DNA of 40,349 bases. It comes from Chrysochromulina tobinii (lineage: Eukaryota > Haptophyta > Prymnesiales > Chrysochromulinaceae). The DNA lies in contig JWZX01003215.1 of the NCBI GenBank assembly GCA_001275005.1, positions 1 to 40,349 of the forward strand, written 5' to 3'. How positions within the stretch are numbered: the stretch's first letter is position 1; each line of letters starts with the position of its first letter. This document shows, piece by piece, positions 10,365 through 19,142 of the stretch. The translations under genes and the position numbers were made by a program. The notes under the pieces are model-generated. The model saw only the letters and a program-made list of their open reading frames with translations, was not told the DNA's origin and ran no database searches.

Positions 10365-11843
10365 CTACGCTACCAAGTTCACACTGCGCATTCCTAGCGC
10401 TCTTTTAGCAGCAGAAAGATATGCAGAATGCATGAGGTCTCTGTCAGTCGAGGCGTGCATGAATGTGATCAATCGGTCAGCGTCTACCAACAGGCCATTC
10501 TCATGGCAGGACATGGCCATCTGTCTACGCGAGCCTGATTGCTGCCACTGCGGGTCGAGTTTCCTAGTGAGAGATCTTGGTGATAACGTCACCGACTGCA
10601 TCAGCTTGCCGTCGAGATCACAGACGCGAATGTTCTCACTGTCCCGGCTGTACACGCGACCGTTCGCGATGGCAAACTCGAGGATCTCAGCGAGCAAGCC
10701 GCACCCGGCCGCCGCCTGCTTGAGTGCCGATTGCGGTTGCTCGAGGCGAAACATGCGCACCGGTTGGCCCTTGGCGTCGACTACGCTGATGAAGCGATGC
10801 TGGCTGATGTACAGAAGGCGATCGTAGGCGACAAGGCCGTCGGGCGCTTTGTTCCGCGCCCACTCGCCGATCGAGAAGACCGTCCGAGCACGCGTCGCGG
10901 CCCCCTCAAACACGGAGACGAAGTGCTCGCGTACGGGCCGCGCCCTCCTCCCCCGCTGCATTCGCATAGAGAGTCCCATTGGAGCGTTCGGAGGACGGCC
11001 AAGGCTCTCCTCGTCCTCGTCCGAGCCCCAACTGGGACTCTCTTCCCATTCGTCATCCATATACTCCCAAGGACGCGCGCCCACCTGGGCGATGCGGTGC
11101 AGGACGAACAGGCGCTCGGTGGCGGCCGCGAGCGCAATCGGCACGCCCGGCGCGGAGTCTGGCCTGCACTCTCCCCACAGCGTGTCATCCGCCGCGTCCT
11201 CCTCCTCTCCCTCGTCGTCGGTAGGAGCGTCGAGCTGGCACCAGTGCAGCTCGACGCCATCCACGGGCACGGCCGGAGCGCCTGGGCCGGCATCGAGGAG
11301 AGTGCTCCACGCGATCCTGGTCACCCTCGACGACGGATGGTCTGGCGCCTCTTCAACATTGACGTCCGCGGGCATGCTGGTGACGAAGATGGTATTCGGA
11401 GTCACCGCAATGGCGCGTGGCCAGCAGGAACCCAACGAGAGCTGGCCGAGGACTTCGCCGCTCCGGTTCATGCGAATGAGCTTCGATGCCGCGCATACGG
11501 CCAAACAGATAGTCCCGTCGGGCAGGAATGCACAGCTGCTCACCACCTCCACAATGCCTTCAGCGACAGCGTGCGTCGTTTGATCGGGGTTGGGATCGCA
11601 CTGGGCACCCACATGCAGAAGCGTGACTTCTGCTTCGACACATACCGGCTGCTGGTCAGAGCTTGGCGCATCTGATGGACCACCAGCTTGCTCAAGAGGA
11701 GTGCACACGACGAGGTATCGGTTAGCAGCGCTTCGTGCTTCGTGGAGCATGGCTGAGCAGGTCGCTGCGACTGCCCGCAGCGTAGCTTTCGTCGCATCGG
11801 CCAACACCAACTGAACGAGCGGGCCAGGCAGTTCGTCCAGCAT
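10365..11843 (-). CDS. F-box-like protein with propeller-type repeats
   Basis: A single uninterrupted exon encodes 492 residues from the ATG at 11843. The frame opens further upstream to 11957, but the extra 38 residues look non-coding. Residues 1-40 (LDELPGPLVQLVLADATKAT...CSAML) fit an F-box-like helix bundle. The rest contains strand-rich blocks of a propeller type: SSCAFLPDGTICLAVCAASK, GEVLGQLSLGS, IFVTSMPADV, DGLVAYDRLLYISQHRFISV and NGRVYSRDSENIRVCDLDGK. An acidic insert (DDEGEEEDAADD) lies in the middle. F-box proteins generally recruit substrates to SCF ubiquitin ligases. That role is inferred from the N-terminus only, and the F-box match is weak. It runs opposite to the neighbouring cyclophilin-like gene, with about 195 bases between the two starts. 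Confidence 0.7.
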   Translation of the reverse strand: MLDELPGPLVQLVLADATKATLRAVAATCSAMLHEARSAANRYLVVCTPLEQAGGPSDAPSSDQQPVCVEAEVTLLHVGAQCDPNPDQTTHAVAEGIVEVVSSCAFLPDGTICLAVCAASKLIRMNRSGEVLGQLSLGSCWPRAIAVTPNTIFVTSMPADVNVEEAPDHPSSRVTRIAWSTLLDAGPGAPAVPVDGVELHWCQLDAPTDDEGEEEDAADDTLWGECRPDSAPGVPIALAAATERLFVLHRIAQVGARPWEYMDDEWEESPSWGSDEDEESLGRPPNAPMGLSMRMQRGRRARPVREHFVSVFEGAATRARTVFSIGEWARNKAPDGLVAYDRLLYISQHRFISVVDAKGQPVRMFRLEQPQSALKQAAAGCGLLAEILEFAIANGRVYSRDSENIRVCDLDGKLMQSVTLSPRSLTRKLDPQWQQSGSRRQMAMSCHENGLLVDADRLITFMHASTDRDLMHSAYLSAAKRALGMRSVNLVA

Positions 11844-12038
11844 TGATGAGCGTGCCTGGCACGGAAGCAGCTCGTGGCAGCCAACTCGAGCGCGCGGGCG
11901 CGTCTCGTACAAATTCACACCTCGCAGACCCTTCACAGGGTACACCCATGGGTACACCTCTCAACAAGGGGACCTTCTTCCTTTTGAATGGTTAATTCAC
12001 ACCACACGTAATCTAAATGTTGAAGTTCACAGATCATC
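11844..12038. promoter_or_regulatory. Shared 5' region of two divergent genes
   Basis: The F-box-like gene (-) and the cyclophilin-like gene (+) start 195 bases apart, so this interval must hold both 5' ends. No TATA box or other named element is evident. Confidence 0.35.
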
Positions 12039-13369
12039 GTGGCGGCCGACATGCCTACGCAATATGACACTCTGCGAAAGCCACGCAGCGCTCCACTCTG
12101 CCGCTGTCGCAACGTGGCAGCTGTCGGGCTCTTGCTCTGCTGGGGCGCATGGTGTGCTTTCTTGCACTTCGGGCTGGCGGGTCGCTCTGCGTCGCTCGGA
12201 AGCAAATCCGATAGCCAACCGGAGCGATCGTCATCGCCACCCAGCCCGCCACCTTCGCCGCTGCCACCTCCCTCGCCGTCATCACCAAGGCCACCGCCGT
12301 GTCCGACGGCCTGCCACGAGATGGCACGCACGGAGCTTCCGGGCGACGTGGTCCTCTGGGGAGCGGGTCACAAGCAGCCCTCTGCCGCCGCGTGTTGCTC
12401 TGCGTGCGAGGCCAAGGCGGCGGAGGGATGCAACACTTGGGTGTGGTGCGGCAGCCGGCGCGAGTGCATGGCCGACACGCACCTTGACTGTTGGCTCAAG
12501 AAGCGTCCGCAGCCGTGGGAGGACTCCGACGTGCTTCGTGGAAGGAGCACCAAATGGACCTCGGGCGTGCTTGGCGTGCTGCCGCCGACAAGCACGGGCA
12601 CGACGACGGCGCCCGATCGTCCGTGCGACTTCGCGCTGCTGCTCGCCGACGGGCTCGTCCGCATGCGGCTGCGCCCCCAAGCAGCGAGCGGCAGCCGTTA
12701 CGTGCGTGCGCTCTTGGACGAGCTTGGAGCGGCAGCGTCGGACCCGAGCGCACGCCCACCCTCCGTGGATGCGGCGCATCCGGCGAGGGACGGACTGCGG
12801 TTCTACCGCGCCGAGCCCGTGCCCGCGCATTGGGGCTCGCTCGACTGGCCGGACAACTACTTTGGCGGCCGTTGGGGTCCGCCGTACGTGCCGCTGCAAG
12901 GCTTCCTCTGATGGCCTCTGATAACCTCTGATGACCTCTGATGACCTCTGATGGCCTCTGATGACCTCTGATGACCTCTGATGGCCTCCTTCATCACAGG
13001 TACGCGCTGCTGCAAGGCTCGCTACGCCCGAGCGGCACGCGTGTCCCGCCTGCCTCAGCGGATCTGGGACAGGCTGCGCGACCCGTGATCCGTCGCGGCA
13101 TGCTCGCATGGGCGGCGGGCGGCGGCGGCCCTGACTTCTTCATCGCGCTCGCACAGCATCCTGAGTGGGGCAACGGCCACACTGTCTTCGCCGAAGTCTT
13201 CCCCGAAGACATGAACGTGATCGACACGCTCATGCGCCGCCCGCTTCGCGTCTCTAATTGGGGATCGATCAACGCCACCGAGCTCATCACCCCGATGCCC
13301 TTCAAGATCCTCGGCCCGCTGGGCGCGCAGGCGATAGTGCAGAGGCGCCGGGATGTGGCCAGCAGTTGA
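12039..13369 (+). CDS. Membrane-anchored cyclophilin-like protein
   Basis: Exons 12039-12883 and 13000-13369 join in phase 2 and give 404 residues. A basic N-terminus precedes one membrane segment at about residues 27-47 (VAAVGLLLCWGAWCAFLHFG), so the protein is probably a type II membrane protein. A serine/proline stalk and a cysteine-rich PAN/apple-like module follow (ACCSACEAKAAEGCNTWVWC, then HLDCWLKK). The C-terminal part resembles the cyclophilin fold: DFALLLADGLVRMRL, LRFYRAEP, FFIALAQHPEWGNGHTVFAE and VFPEDMNVIDTL. The usual catalytic arginine block of cyclophilins is not obvious, so peptidyl-prolyl isomerase activity is uncertain; the fold may serve lumenal binding. The intron (116 bases) is made of CTCTGATGGC-type decamers. 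Confidence 0.75.
12884..12999 (+). repeat. Cyclophilin-like gene intron: CTCTGATGRC array
   Basis: After a 23-base segment that copies the start of the next exon (12884-12906 against 13000-13022, 19 of 23 bases equal), the intron is about nine consecutive decamers of CTCTGATGGC or CTCTGATGAC. It ends in CTTCATCACAG. The decamer is the same as in kelch intron 1 and in the transporter introns, read on the gene's sense strand. Confidence 0.9.
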
Positions 13370-13693
13370 GGTGGTTACAGATGGCCAGCAGTTGAGGCGA
13401 GAATGCACACTGCCCAGGGCAGCCGAGCATGCAAGTCGCAACAGTTGCTCATTTCACATCTCCCTCGGGCTCGGCGGCGGCGGTGGCGCGGCGAGGACGG
13501 AACGAGATTCTCCTTTGCATGGTTTGAACGGATTGAACGGGACCACTGCCGAGCCGCGAACCTTTCACACTTCATCTTTTCATCGCGGTCTCCCCCGGTA
13601 TGATGTTTCCCCCTTTCGTGCCAGGATTCCAGGATTCAACCCAGGTTGTGATGTCATCACGCATGTCGGTCACTCTCCACAAGCAGTTTTCGC
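13370..13693. other. Intergenic, no feature recognised
   Basis: A short direct repeat, GGCCAGCAGTTGAGG, straddles the stop region at about 13357-13397. I see nothing else that can be named. Confidence 0.4.
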
Positions 13694-14674
13694 ATGGCAA
13701 GGCTCCAACGCCTCGTGACCCTGCTGGCGATCGTACTCCATGCCGAGCAAGCTGTCGGTGGCGCGTTGCAGCTTTGGCGGCAACGCGCTCTGCTGCCGAT
13801 TGACGACGACGAATCGCGGCCATGCCTCCCGTGTTTCTGGAGGTCACCACCGCCACCTCCTCCACCGCCACCTGATCCGACACAGACCCACGCGCTTTGG
13901 AGGCGCGCGGCGGCTGCGCGGCATGCGATTGCACAGGCTGCAGATTCGTCGTGCCTGCGGCTGGTGAGCATTGCGGGAGGAGGCGACTCACTCGTGGCGG
14001 CGCTAGCCACGGCCGTCAACACCTCTGTGCGAGGCTGCGTGGCGGTGCAGCGTGCACTTGCTCGGGCTGCCGATGCATCGCGTCAGCAGCTGGTGGTCGT
14101 TGCTAGAGAGGGCGACACATTCGCGGCCGCGCTCGCGATAGCCATCGATTCCGCCTTGCGAGGGTGCGCAGTCTCTTTACGTCCTACGCGGGCGGCAGCG
14201 AGCTCTGCCTTGAGTAGCTGCCTGGCTCTCCAGCGGGCGGTCCACGCCCTCGGGGACGGCGACGAGCACCCGCAGAGGGCGTGGCTCGGCCTCGTACCGG
14301 CCGTCCTCTGCGTTGTAGGATCCGTCGTCACATGTGCCGCCTGCGTGTGCTGCTCAGCAATAGAGCTGGCCGCATGCGCGGGCAAGTTTGTGGCGGCGCT
14401 GCTGGCCACCAACCTGGCGGGTGCTGCCTCGTTCGGGAGCGCCGCGCCCTCGATCCAGCGACAGTACCTCGAATGGACGCAGCAGCAGCTCGCGGCGCGA
14501 GAGCAGAGGGATGCAGCCGAGAGGACGCAAGAGCAAGAGACGCAGGCAGAGCCTTCGGGTACCCCTTCGGACTCCTTGCCAGCCCAACCGCTTCCACTGC
14601 CACGCCAGGAGGAGCAGCCGCCAGCGGAGTCGCCGCCAGCGCAGCAGCAGCCGCCGGTTGAGGGAACCGGTTAG
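13694..14674 (+). CDS. Membrane protein with internal repeat, function unknown
   Basis: One exon encodes 326 residues. Residues 1-23 look like a signal peptide (LQRLVTLLAIVLHAEQAVG). A polyproline stretch follows at about residues 52-61. Two tandem repeats of roughly 44 residues come next, at about 72-115 and 116-160. They share the pattern AAD-S-x2-L-LV-x2-A-x2-GD-x3-AALA-A, then RGC. A membrane segment lies near residues 198-220 (GLVPAVLCVVGSVVTCAACV), and the C-terminus is a glutamine/proline/glutamate-rich tail. I recognise no family. The layout suggests a secretory-pathway membrane protein with a small repeated helical ectodomain. Confidence 0.65.
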   Translation: MARLQRLVTLLAIVLHAEQAVGGALQLWRQRALLPIDDDESRPCLPCFWRSPPPPPPPPPDPTQTHALWRRAAAARHAIAQAADSSCLRLVSIAGGGDSLVAALATAVNTSVRGCVAVQRALARAADASRQQLVVVAREGDTFAAALAIAIDSALRGCAVSLRPTRAAASSALSSCLALQRAVHALGDGDEHPQRAWLGLVPAVLCVVGSVVTCAACVCCSAIELAACAGKFVAALLATNLAGAASFGSAAPSIQRQYLEWTQQQLAAREQRDAAERTQEQETQAEPSGTPSDSLPAQPLPLPRQEEQPPAESPPAQQQPPVEGTG

Positions 14675-14804
14675 TTTATTACATTCCATGATTCGGGACA
14701 TTTGAAGATCACTTGCCAAAAGGAGACATTGAAGATGACAAATGTGATGACCGACATCATGTAGAAAAGCGCTTTTTTGTCTCGGCCTCCCGCGGCGGCC
14801 CTGG

Positions 14805-15629
14805 ATGACGTTCTTGCTTGTGCTGTCAGCCGCGTCGGCGCTCATCATTGGAACAGCCACGCCAACCTGCTCCACTTGCCGCCGTCGCACGCCAGCGCCA
14901 TTAGCCGTCGACAGTGGTGACGGAGTTCCAGAAAATGGCCCGCTAATCGCTGACGTGTGGGAGAAGCACACGTCGGTGCTCGTGCAGGGCAGCACGCTGA
15001 AAACGTGGGACCTTGGCGACGAGACGACCGAGCGCGTGCAGCTGTCGCTTAAGAGCGACGGCCGTCCGATCGATGCAAACATCGAGCTCTGGCATACTCC
15101 GTCTTACATACCAGCTAGGTTTCGCGTCTACACCAAGGATGGAAGCCTCCGCCCCGTCCACGCTGTCATCGAGACTCCGAAGCACCCCAAGACAGTTGCC
15201 GTGTACAATACGGGCCCGCTCGAGTTCCCGCTGGAGGCCGTGGTCGCCAACACGGGCCGGGGCAAGGCTTCCCAGTCTCTTGCCGACGTTCCCTCGCAGC
15301 GCATTCAGGGCGGCAAAATCGTGTCGTACACGTACGGCGCCGAGGTGGAGAGCGTCCAGGTGCTGCTGCAGACGGAGGATCGCAACATGAAGGCCAAGAT
15401 CGAGCTGACCCAGGGCCCCAACCAGCCCAAGCAGATCATCGAGGTCTTCGCGACTGTTGGCGGCCAGACCCCATTTTATGCCGTGATCGCGACGCCGGGG
15501 GCTGGCTCGACGATCCGCGTAGTGAATCAGAACAGCATCGAGTTCCCGATCAATGCGTGGATCCTGCCGTACAAGACCAAGGGAACGAGCGATGCGCCTG
15601 TGACCATGGGTGGCGGCGGTTGGTTGTGA
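14805..15629 (+). CDS. Secreted or plastid-targeted two-repeat beta protein
   Basis: One exon encodes 274 residues. The first 18 residues are hydrophobic (MTFLLVLSAASALIIGTA), followed by a basic stretch CRRR. This could be a secretory signal or the first part of a bipartite plastid presequence. The mature part holds two similar domains of about 100 residues. The first has GSTLKTWDLGDETTERVQLS and RPVHAVIETPKHPKTVAVYN. The second has QGGKIVSYTYGAEVESVQVL and FYAVIATPGAGSTIRVVNQN. Both end in 'FP' followed by a hydrophobic strand. I believe this is a conserved protein of algae with secondary plastids and no assigned function, but I could not verify that. It is tail to tail with ECHDC1. Confidence 0.75.
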   Translation: MTFLLVLSAASALIIGTATPTCSTCRRRTPAPLAVDSGDGVPENGPLIADVWEKHTSVLVQGSTLKTWDLGDETTERVQLSLKSDGRPIDANIELWHTPSYIPARFRVYTKDGSLRPVHAVIETPKHPKTVAVYNTGPLEFPLEAVVANTGRGKASQSLADVPSQRIQGGKIVSYTYGAEVESVQVLLQTEDRNMKAKIELTQGPNQPKQIIEVFATVGGQTPFYAVIATPGAGSTIRVVNQNSIEFPINAWILPYKTKGTSDAPVTMGGGGWL

Positions 15630-15830
15630 TATCAAGGCAGCGCCGGGGAGCGGAGGCGGAGCGGCCTTGATGGACTGGATCGCGGGCGAAACGGATATGA
15701 CGTGGGTGGCGGCCCGGTTACGGAGGACTGCAGAGAGAGGAGCGACGCAGGAATCACACACTTCTCAGTGTATAGAGAGACGAGAGAGACTCGACTTCTT
15801 ACAAGTAGCACACTTATAGCACACACTTCT

Positions 15831-16640
15831 CTAAACTTTGGTGCGCTCGACGATTCGCTGGTTCGCGCCCGAGCCCCACACAGACACGAGCGCCGCCGCC
15901 TCCGCCTTCCTCACCTCGGCAGCCACCTCTGAGGCGGCCGCGACGGCCGTCTTAATGGCGCGCAGAGCCTCTGTCGAGGCAGCATGGGCGAGGGCAGGCG
16001 CGAAGAGAAGGCGCTCCGCCGCCTCCGCGGCGGGCTCGCCGGCCTCGGCCACAGCGTCGCACAACCCGATCGCGCTCGCCGCTCCCGCGTCGAGTGACAT
16101 GCCATGGGCGAGGCAGCGGAGAGCTTGCGCGCGGCCGACAAGGCCAACGAGCCGCGCGCCGCCGCCCCACCCAGGTGAGACGCCCATCTTCGCATGCACG
16201 AAGCGCAGCGTCGCGCCCGGCGCCGGCGCCATCACGCGCCAGTCCGTGGCTGTTGCGAGCTCGGCGCCGCCTCCAATAGCATATCCATCGATGGCCGCGA
16301 CTGACAACAGCGGAAGCTGGCGCATGCGGTGGAGGAGCCCCCCCATGACTTCGTTCATCATACGGCCGCTCTCGGGCGTGCTGAATTCGGAGCGTGCGAG
16401 CGCGAGGTCCAGACCTGCACAGAAGTGCCCACCTGCTCCCGTGAGCACGAGCGCTGCACCCTCATCCCATCGCGAGAGTGTGTCGACGTGCTCGCTCAGC
16501 TGTGCGATCATGGGGCCAGAGACTGCGTTACGCCGGTCCGGATTGTGCAGCGTCAGACGAGCAACTCGTCCGACGTACGTGAGGGAAACATGACCGGGCT
16601 GGTCGAGTGTCGCCAAGCGGCGAAGGAGGGTCTGACACAT
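15831..16640 (-). CDS. ECHDC1: Ethylmalonyl-CoA decarboxylase (ECHDC1-like)
   Basis: One exon encodes 269 residues of the crotonase superfamily. The CoA and oxyanion-hole blocks are GAGGHFCAGLDLALA and AAIDGYAIGGGAELATATDW. The ECHDC1 subgroup is suggested by MRQLPLLSVAA, LRFVHAKMGVSPGWGGGARL and a C-terminal VWGSGAN, which match my memory of that family better than ordinary enoyl-CoA hydratases. ECHDC1 decarboxylates ethylmalonyl-CoA, and more weakly methylmalonyl-CoA, formed when acetyl-CoA carboxylase accepts butyryl- or propionyl-CoA; it is a metabolite-repair enzyme. No obvious targeting peptide is present, so a cytosolic location fits. It lies head to head with the carrier at 16938 and 2.5 kb from the carboxylase gene. 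A related crotonase with another substrate remains possible. Confidence 0.85.
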   Translation of the reverse strand: MCQTLLRRLATLDQPGHVSLTYVGRVARLTLHNPDRRNAVSGPMIAQLSEHVDTLSRWDEGAALVLTGAGGHFCAGLDLALARSEFSTPESGRMMNEVMGGLLHRMRQLPLLSVAAIDGYAIGGGAELATATDWRVMAPAPGATLRFVHAKMGVSPGWGGGARLVGLVGRAQALRCLAHGMSLDAGAASAIGLCDAVAEAGEPAAEAAERLLFAPALAHAASTEALRAIKTAVAAASEVAAEVRKAEAAALVSVWGSGANQRIVERTKV

Positions 16641-16937
16641 CGCAGCGAGTGTCGAAAACTGATGTTTCGTATCCTCCGTGCCGGCGCACGTGCCGCACCT
16701 TCAGAGCCGCGGATGAGCTGCACTGTCAATGCGACCGTCGTCAGGCTCGCTCCATGCGTCGAAGCTCGGATTCCGCTCGTGATAAAGTGCGAGTCCGCGC
16801 GCGCCGAGCCCCGCGCGTGACGAACTCGGCCCGTCGAAAACGACAGGTCCTTCGTTCTTCATCTGCAATCAATCAGCCCATCCGGCAAAAAGGTCACTCA
16901 CTCGCGAGAGGTCCTCGGGCATCGTGGCCGCGCCACT
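16641..16937. promoter_or_regulatory. Likely bidirectional promoter region
   Basis: The ECHDC1-like gene and the carrier gene diverge from this 297-base interval, so both promoters must lie here unless they extend into the coding parts. I see no recognisable core element. Confidence 0.4.
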
Positions 16938-17894
16938 GTGCGTGGGATGGCGCCCACTGGCAACAAGCCCAAACACGCCGGCAAGGCGATCGTCGCAGGC
17001 GGCATCTCGGGCGCGATCGAGATCTGCTGCACCTACCCGCTCGAGTACACCAAAACGGTGGCGCAGCTGGACAAGGGCAGCGGCGGCGGCGCAATGAAAG
17101 TGGTACGGGATACGCTAAAAACGCATGGTCCCTTGGGCTTCTACCGTGGGCTGTCCTCGATGGTCTACTTTGCGACACCCAAGGCGGCCCTGCGCTTCTC
17201 CGCCTTCGAGGCGGCCTCGGACATGCTGAAGACGTCAGACGGCAAGCCGATGTTCGGCAAGGTGAACGGGTTCATCGCGGGGCTGGTGGCGGGCACGGCG
17301 GAGGCGATCGTGGTCAGCACGCCGCAGGAGACGATCAAGATCAGGCTCATCGACGATCAGTTCAAGTCGGAGACACCTCGCTTCAAGGGCTTCTTCCACG
17401 GAGTGTACACCCTCATCAAGGAGGAAGGCTTCTTCGGGATCTACCATGGCGTGGCGCCGACGGTGCTCAAGGTGGCGACGGCGCAGGGCACGCGCTTCGG
17501 CGTCTTCAACGTGATCCCGAGTGAATACCGCAAAACGCCCGTCTCTGTGGCGGCGTGCGGCGCATTTGCAGGAGGCGTGTCTGTGCTCATCTTCCAGGGC
17601 CTAGACGTCGTGAAATCGCGCATGCAAGGTCTGGACGGCGCCAAGTACGCATCCTCGCTCCACTGCGCGCGCGAGATGCTGGTGAACGAGGGGTGGCTCT
17701 CGTTTTACAAGGGGGTAGGCCCGCGCCTCTCGAGGGTCTGCTGCGAGGTAGCGATCACGATGACGCTCTACGCCGAGGTCGTCAAGGTGCTGGACAAGTA
17801 CTGGGTCACCTCAGGTCAGCCCAATCGAGCAGTGGTGCGCTCGTGGTCGGTGCTCACCGACCGCGCCAACTCGACGCCGACGAAGCCGTCGTGA
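16938..17894 (+). CDS. SLC25A1: Mitochondrial citrate/tricarboxylate carrier
   Basis: One exon encodes 318 residues; an in-frame ATG at 16947 is an equally good start. It is a six-helix mitochondrial carrier with three repeats. Signature motifs are PLEYTK in repeat 1, PQETIK in repeat 2 and GLDVVK in repeat 3, where the usual proline is replaced by glycine. Subfamily features of the citrate carrier include GGISGAIEICCTYPLEYTKT, GFYRGLSSMVYFATPKAALR and ETPRFKGFFHGV. The family exchanges citrate or isocitrate for malate across the inner membrane, which supplies carbon for cytosolic acetyl-CoA. The C-terminal 35 residues are polar and not part of the fold. Substrate choice within the subfamily cannot be proven from sequence. 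Confidence 0.9.
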   Translation: MRGMAPTGNKPKHAGKAIVAGGISGAIEICCTYPLEYTKTVAQLDKGSGGGAMKVVRDTLKTHGPLGFYRGLSSMVYFATPKAALRFSAFEAASDMLKTSDGKPMFGKVNGFIAGLVAGTAEAIVVSTPQETIKIRLIDDQFKSETPRFKGFFHGVYTLIKEEGFFGIYHGVAPTVLKVATAQGTRFGVFNVIPSEYRKTPVSVAACGAFAGGVSVLIFQGLDVVKSRMQGLDGAKYASSLHCAREMLVNEGWLSFYKGVGPRLSRVCCEVAITMTLYAEVVKVLDKYWVTSGQPNRAVVRSWSVLTDRANSTPTKPS

Positions 17895-19142
17895 GGTGGA
17901 GACACGCCCGTGACGGCCCTCCAAGCTGTTGGAAGGTTGTTCGCGTGCACGATTACCAAATATGGACGAGTACGAAAGATGGTGGGGTCGCGCGAGGTGC
18001 CACAAGCGGAGAGGCGACCGGGCCGCGCACGGCTCTGAGGCAGAGGATGCCAGCACCCCTTTGGAGGTCGGTGCACTCCTTAGACTCGCCCGAGTCGTTG
18101 GTGGCGGACGCTGTTGGGGGGACAAACGCGTGTTGGTCACGTTTCCACAGCCCTGTGAGCCTGTGACTGTGAATAGATGCGGGATTCCCCAATGCCGCTG
18201 CCGGCAAGACTTTTGCCATTGAGAGCTACCAAAGATCTAAGATGCTCGGCGGGTCGCAGACGTCTCAGAGACCCTAGCGCGCCGTTCGACGCGCCGTCGG
18301 GTCCCGCCGTCGACGCGTCACGACCGCGTCACCGCGTACACGGCCGTCGCCCCCGCCGGCAACCCATGCGGCAACCCCGAACCCGCGTCAGACCCCACCG
18401 GGATTCTCACGTTTCTCATTCGATTCTGTGCGGCCGGCCCATGGCTGCGGCCACGAGCGTAGGTTTTACAGAAAGGTATACGCTGCGCGTTCGGTATCTG
18501 TAGCATTTATGTAGCATGCTTTTAGCGGGGGGACGCCCCCGACCCCGGCGGAGCTCTCAAAATCCGGAAGCGCGCACGGCATGGATGGTACACACATCAA
18601 ACTCGACGCTCGGATGACGTCGACCCCCATGGTTGCCCAAATCATCGATTGTCGGCGAACATCATCGCGCGAACACCGAGCCCCCGCCGCGCAGCGAGAA
18701 CCGCGCACACCCAGGACTGACGACTCCCACACGACGGAGATTCTCGCCACATACCGACCCCTTCCCCGGCCTTCTGGGTTCTGCCATGCAGGTCAACTTC
18801 CCCGTGCGGCGGAGGGGAGGCCCCTCACGGAGCGGGCACTCCTCTTCGGTGTGAACATGGCACTCCTCTTCGGTGTGAACATGGCACTCCTCTTCGGTGT
18901 GAACATGGCACTCCTCTCCGAGGCTTCCATCTTCAGTGTCCGTATGAGACCGTCTCTCTCCAATAGCGGCCATCCATCGAGCAGCTCCTCTCTCCGCGAG
19001 CCACGCTCGACACAATCCTCCTCCCCGATGCGCGACCCTCTCATGCATTCTTGCGAAAGAGAGAGCGTCTCGTGACAATGGACTGCTCCCCCCCAGAGCC
19101 TAGCTTCTCGTGTCGGAACCCCGCGGGTCCGTGGCGGCCCCT
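17895..19142. other. Intergenic region between convergent genes
   Basis: This 1.25 kb interval lies between the stops of the carrier and the carboxylase. It holds a tandem array at about 18837-18915 of a 24-base unit (ACTCCTCTTCGGTGTGAACA and four more bases), about three and a third copies. A 164-codon frame crosses it at 18581-19075. The frame contains the repeat as LLFGVNMA units but has no other protein-like features, so I do not call it. Confidence 0.5.
18837..18915. repeat. 24-base minisatellite
   Basis: Three nearly perfect copies and a partial fourth of a 24-base unit lie in tandem in the intergenic interval. Confidence 0.85.

Noticed and set aside
12905-12999. Box C/D snoRNA-like TGATGA and CTGA motifs in the intron
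   Set aside because: They arise from the repeating decamer itself; there is no terminal stem and no spaced C and D box pair with a guide region.
18581-19075. 164-codon plus-strand frame containing LLFGVNMA repeats
   Set aside because: It exists because a 24-base minisatellite is a multiple of three without stops; the rest has no conserved-looking sequence.
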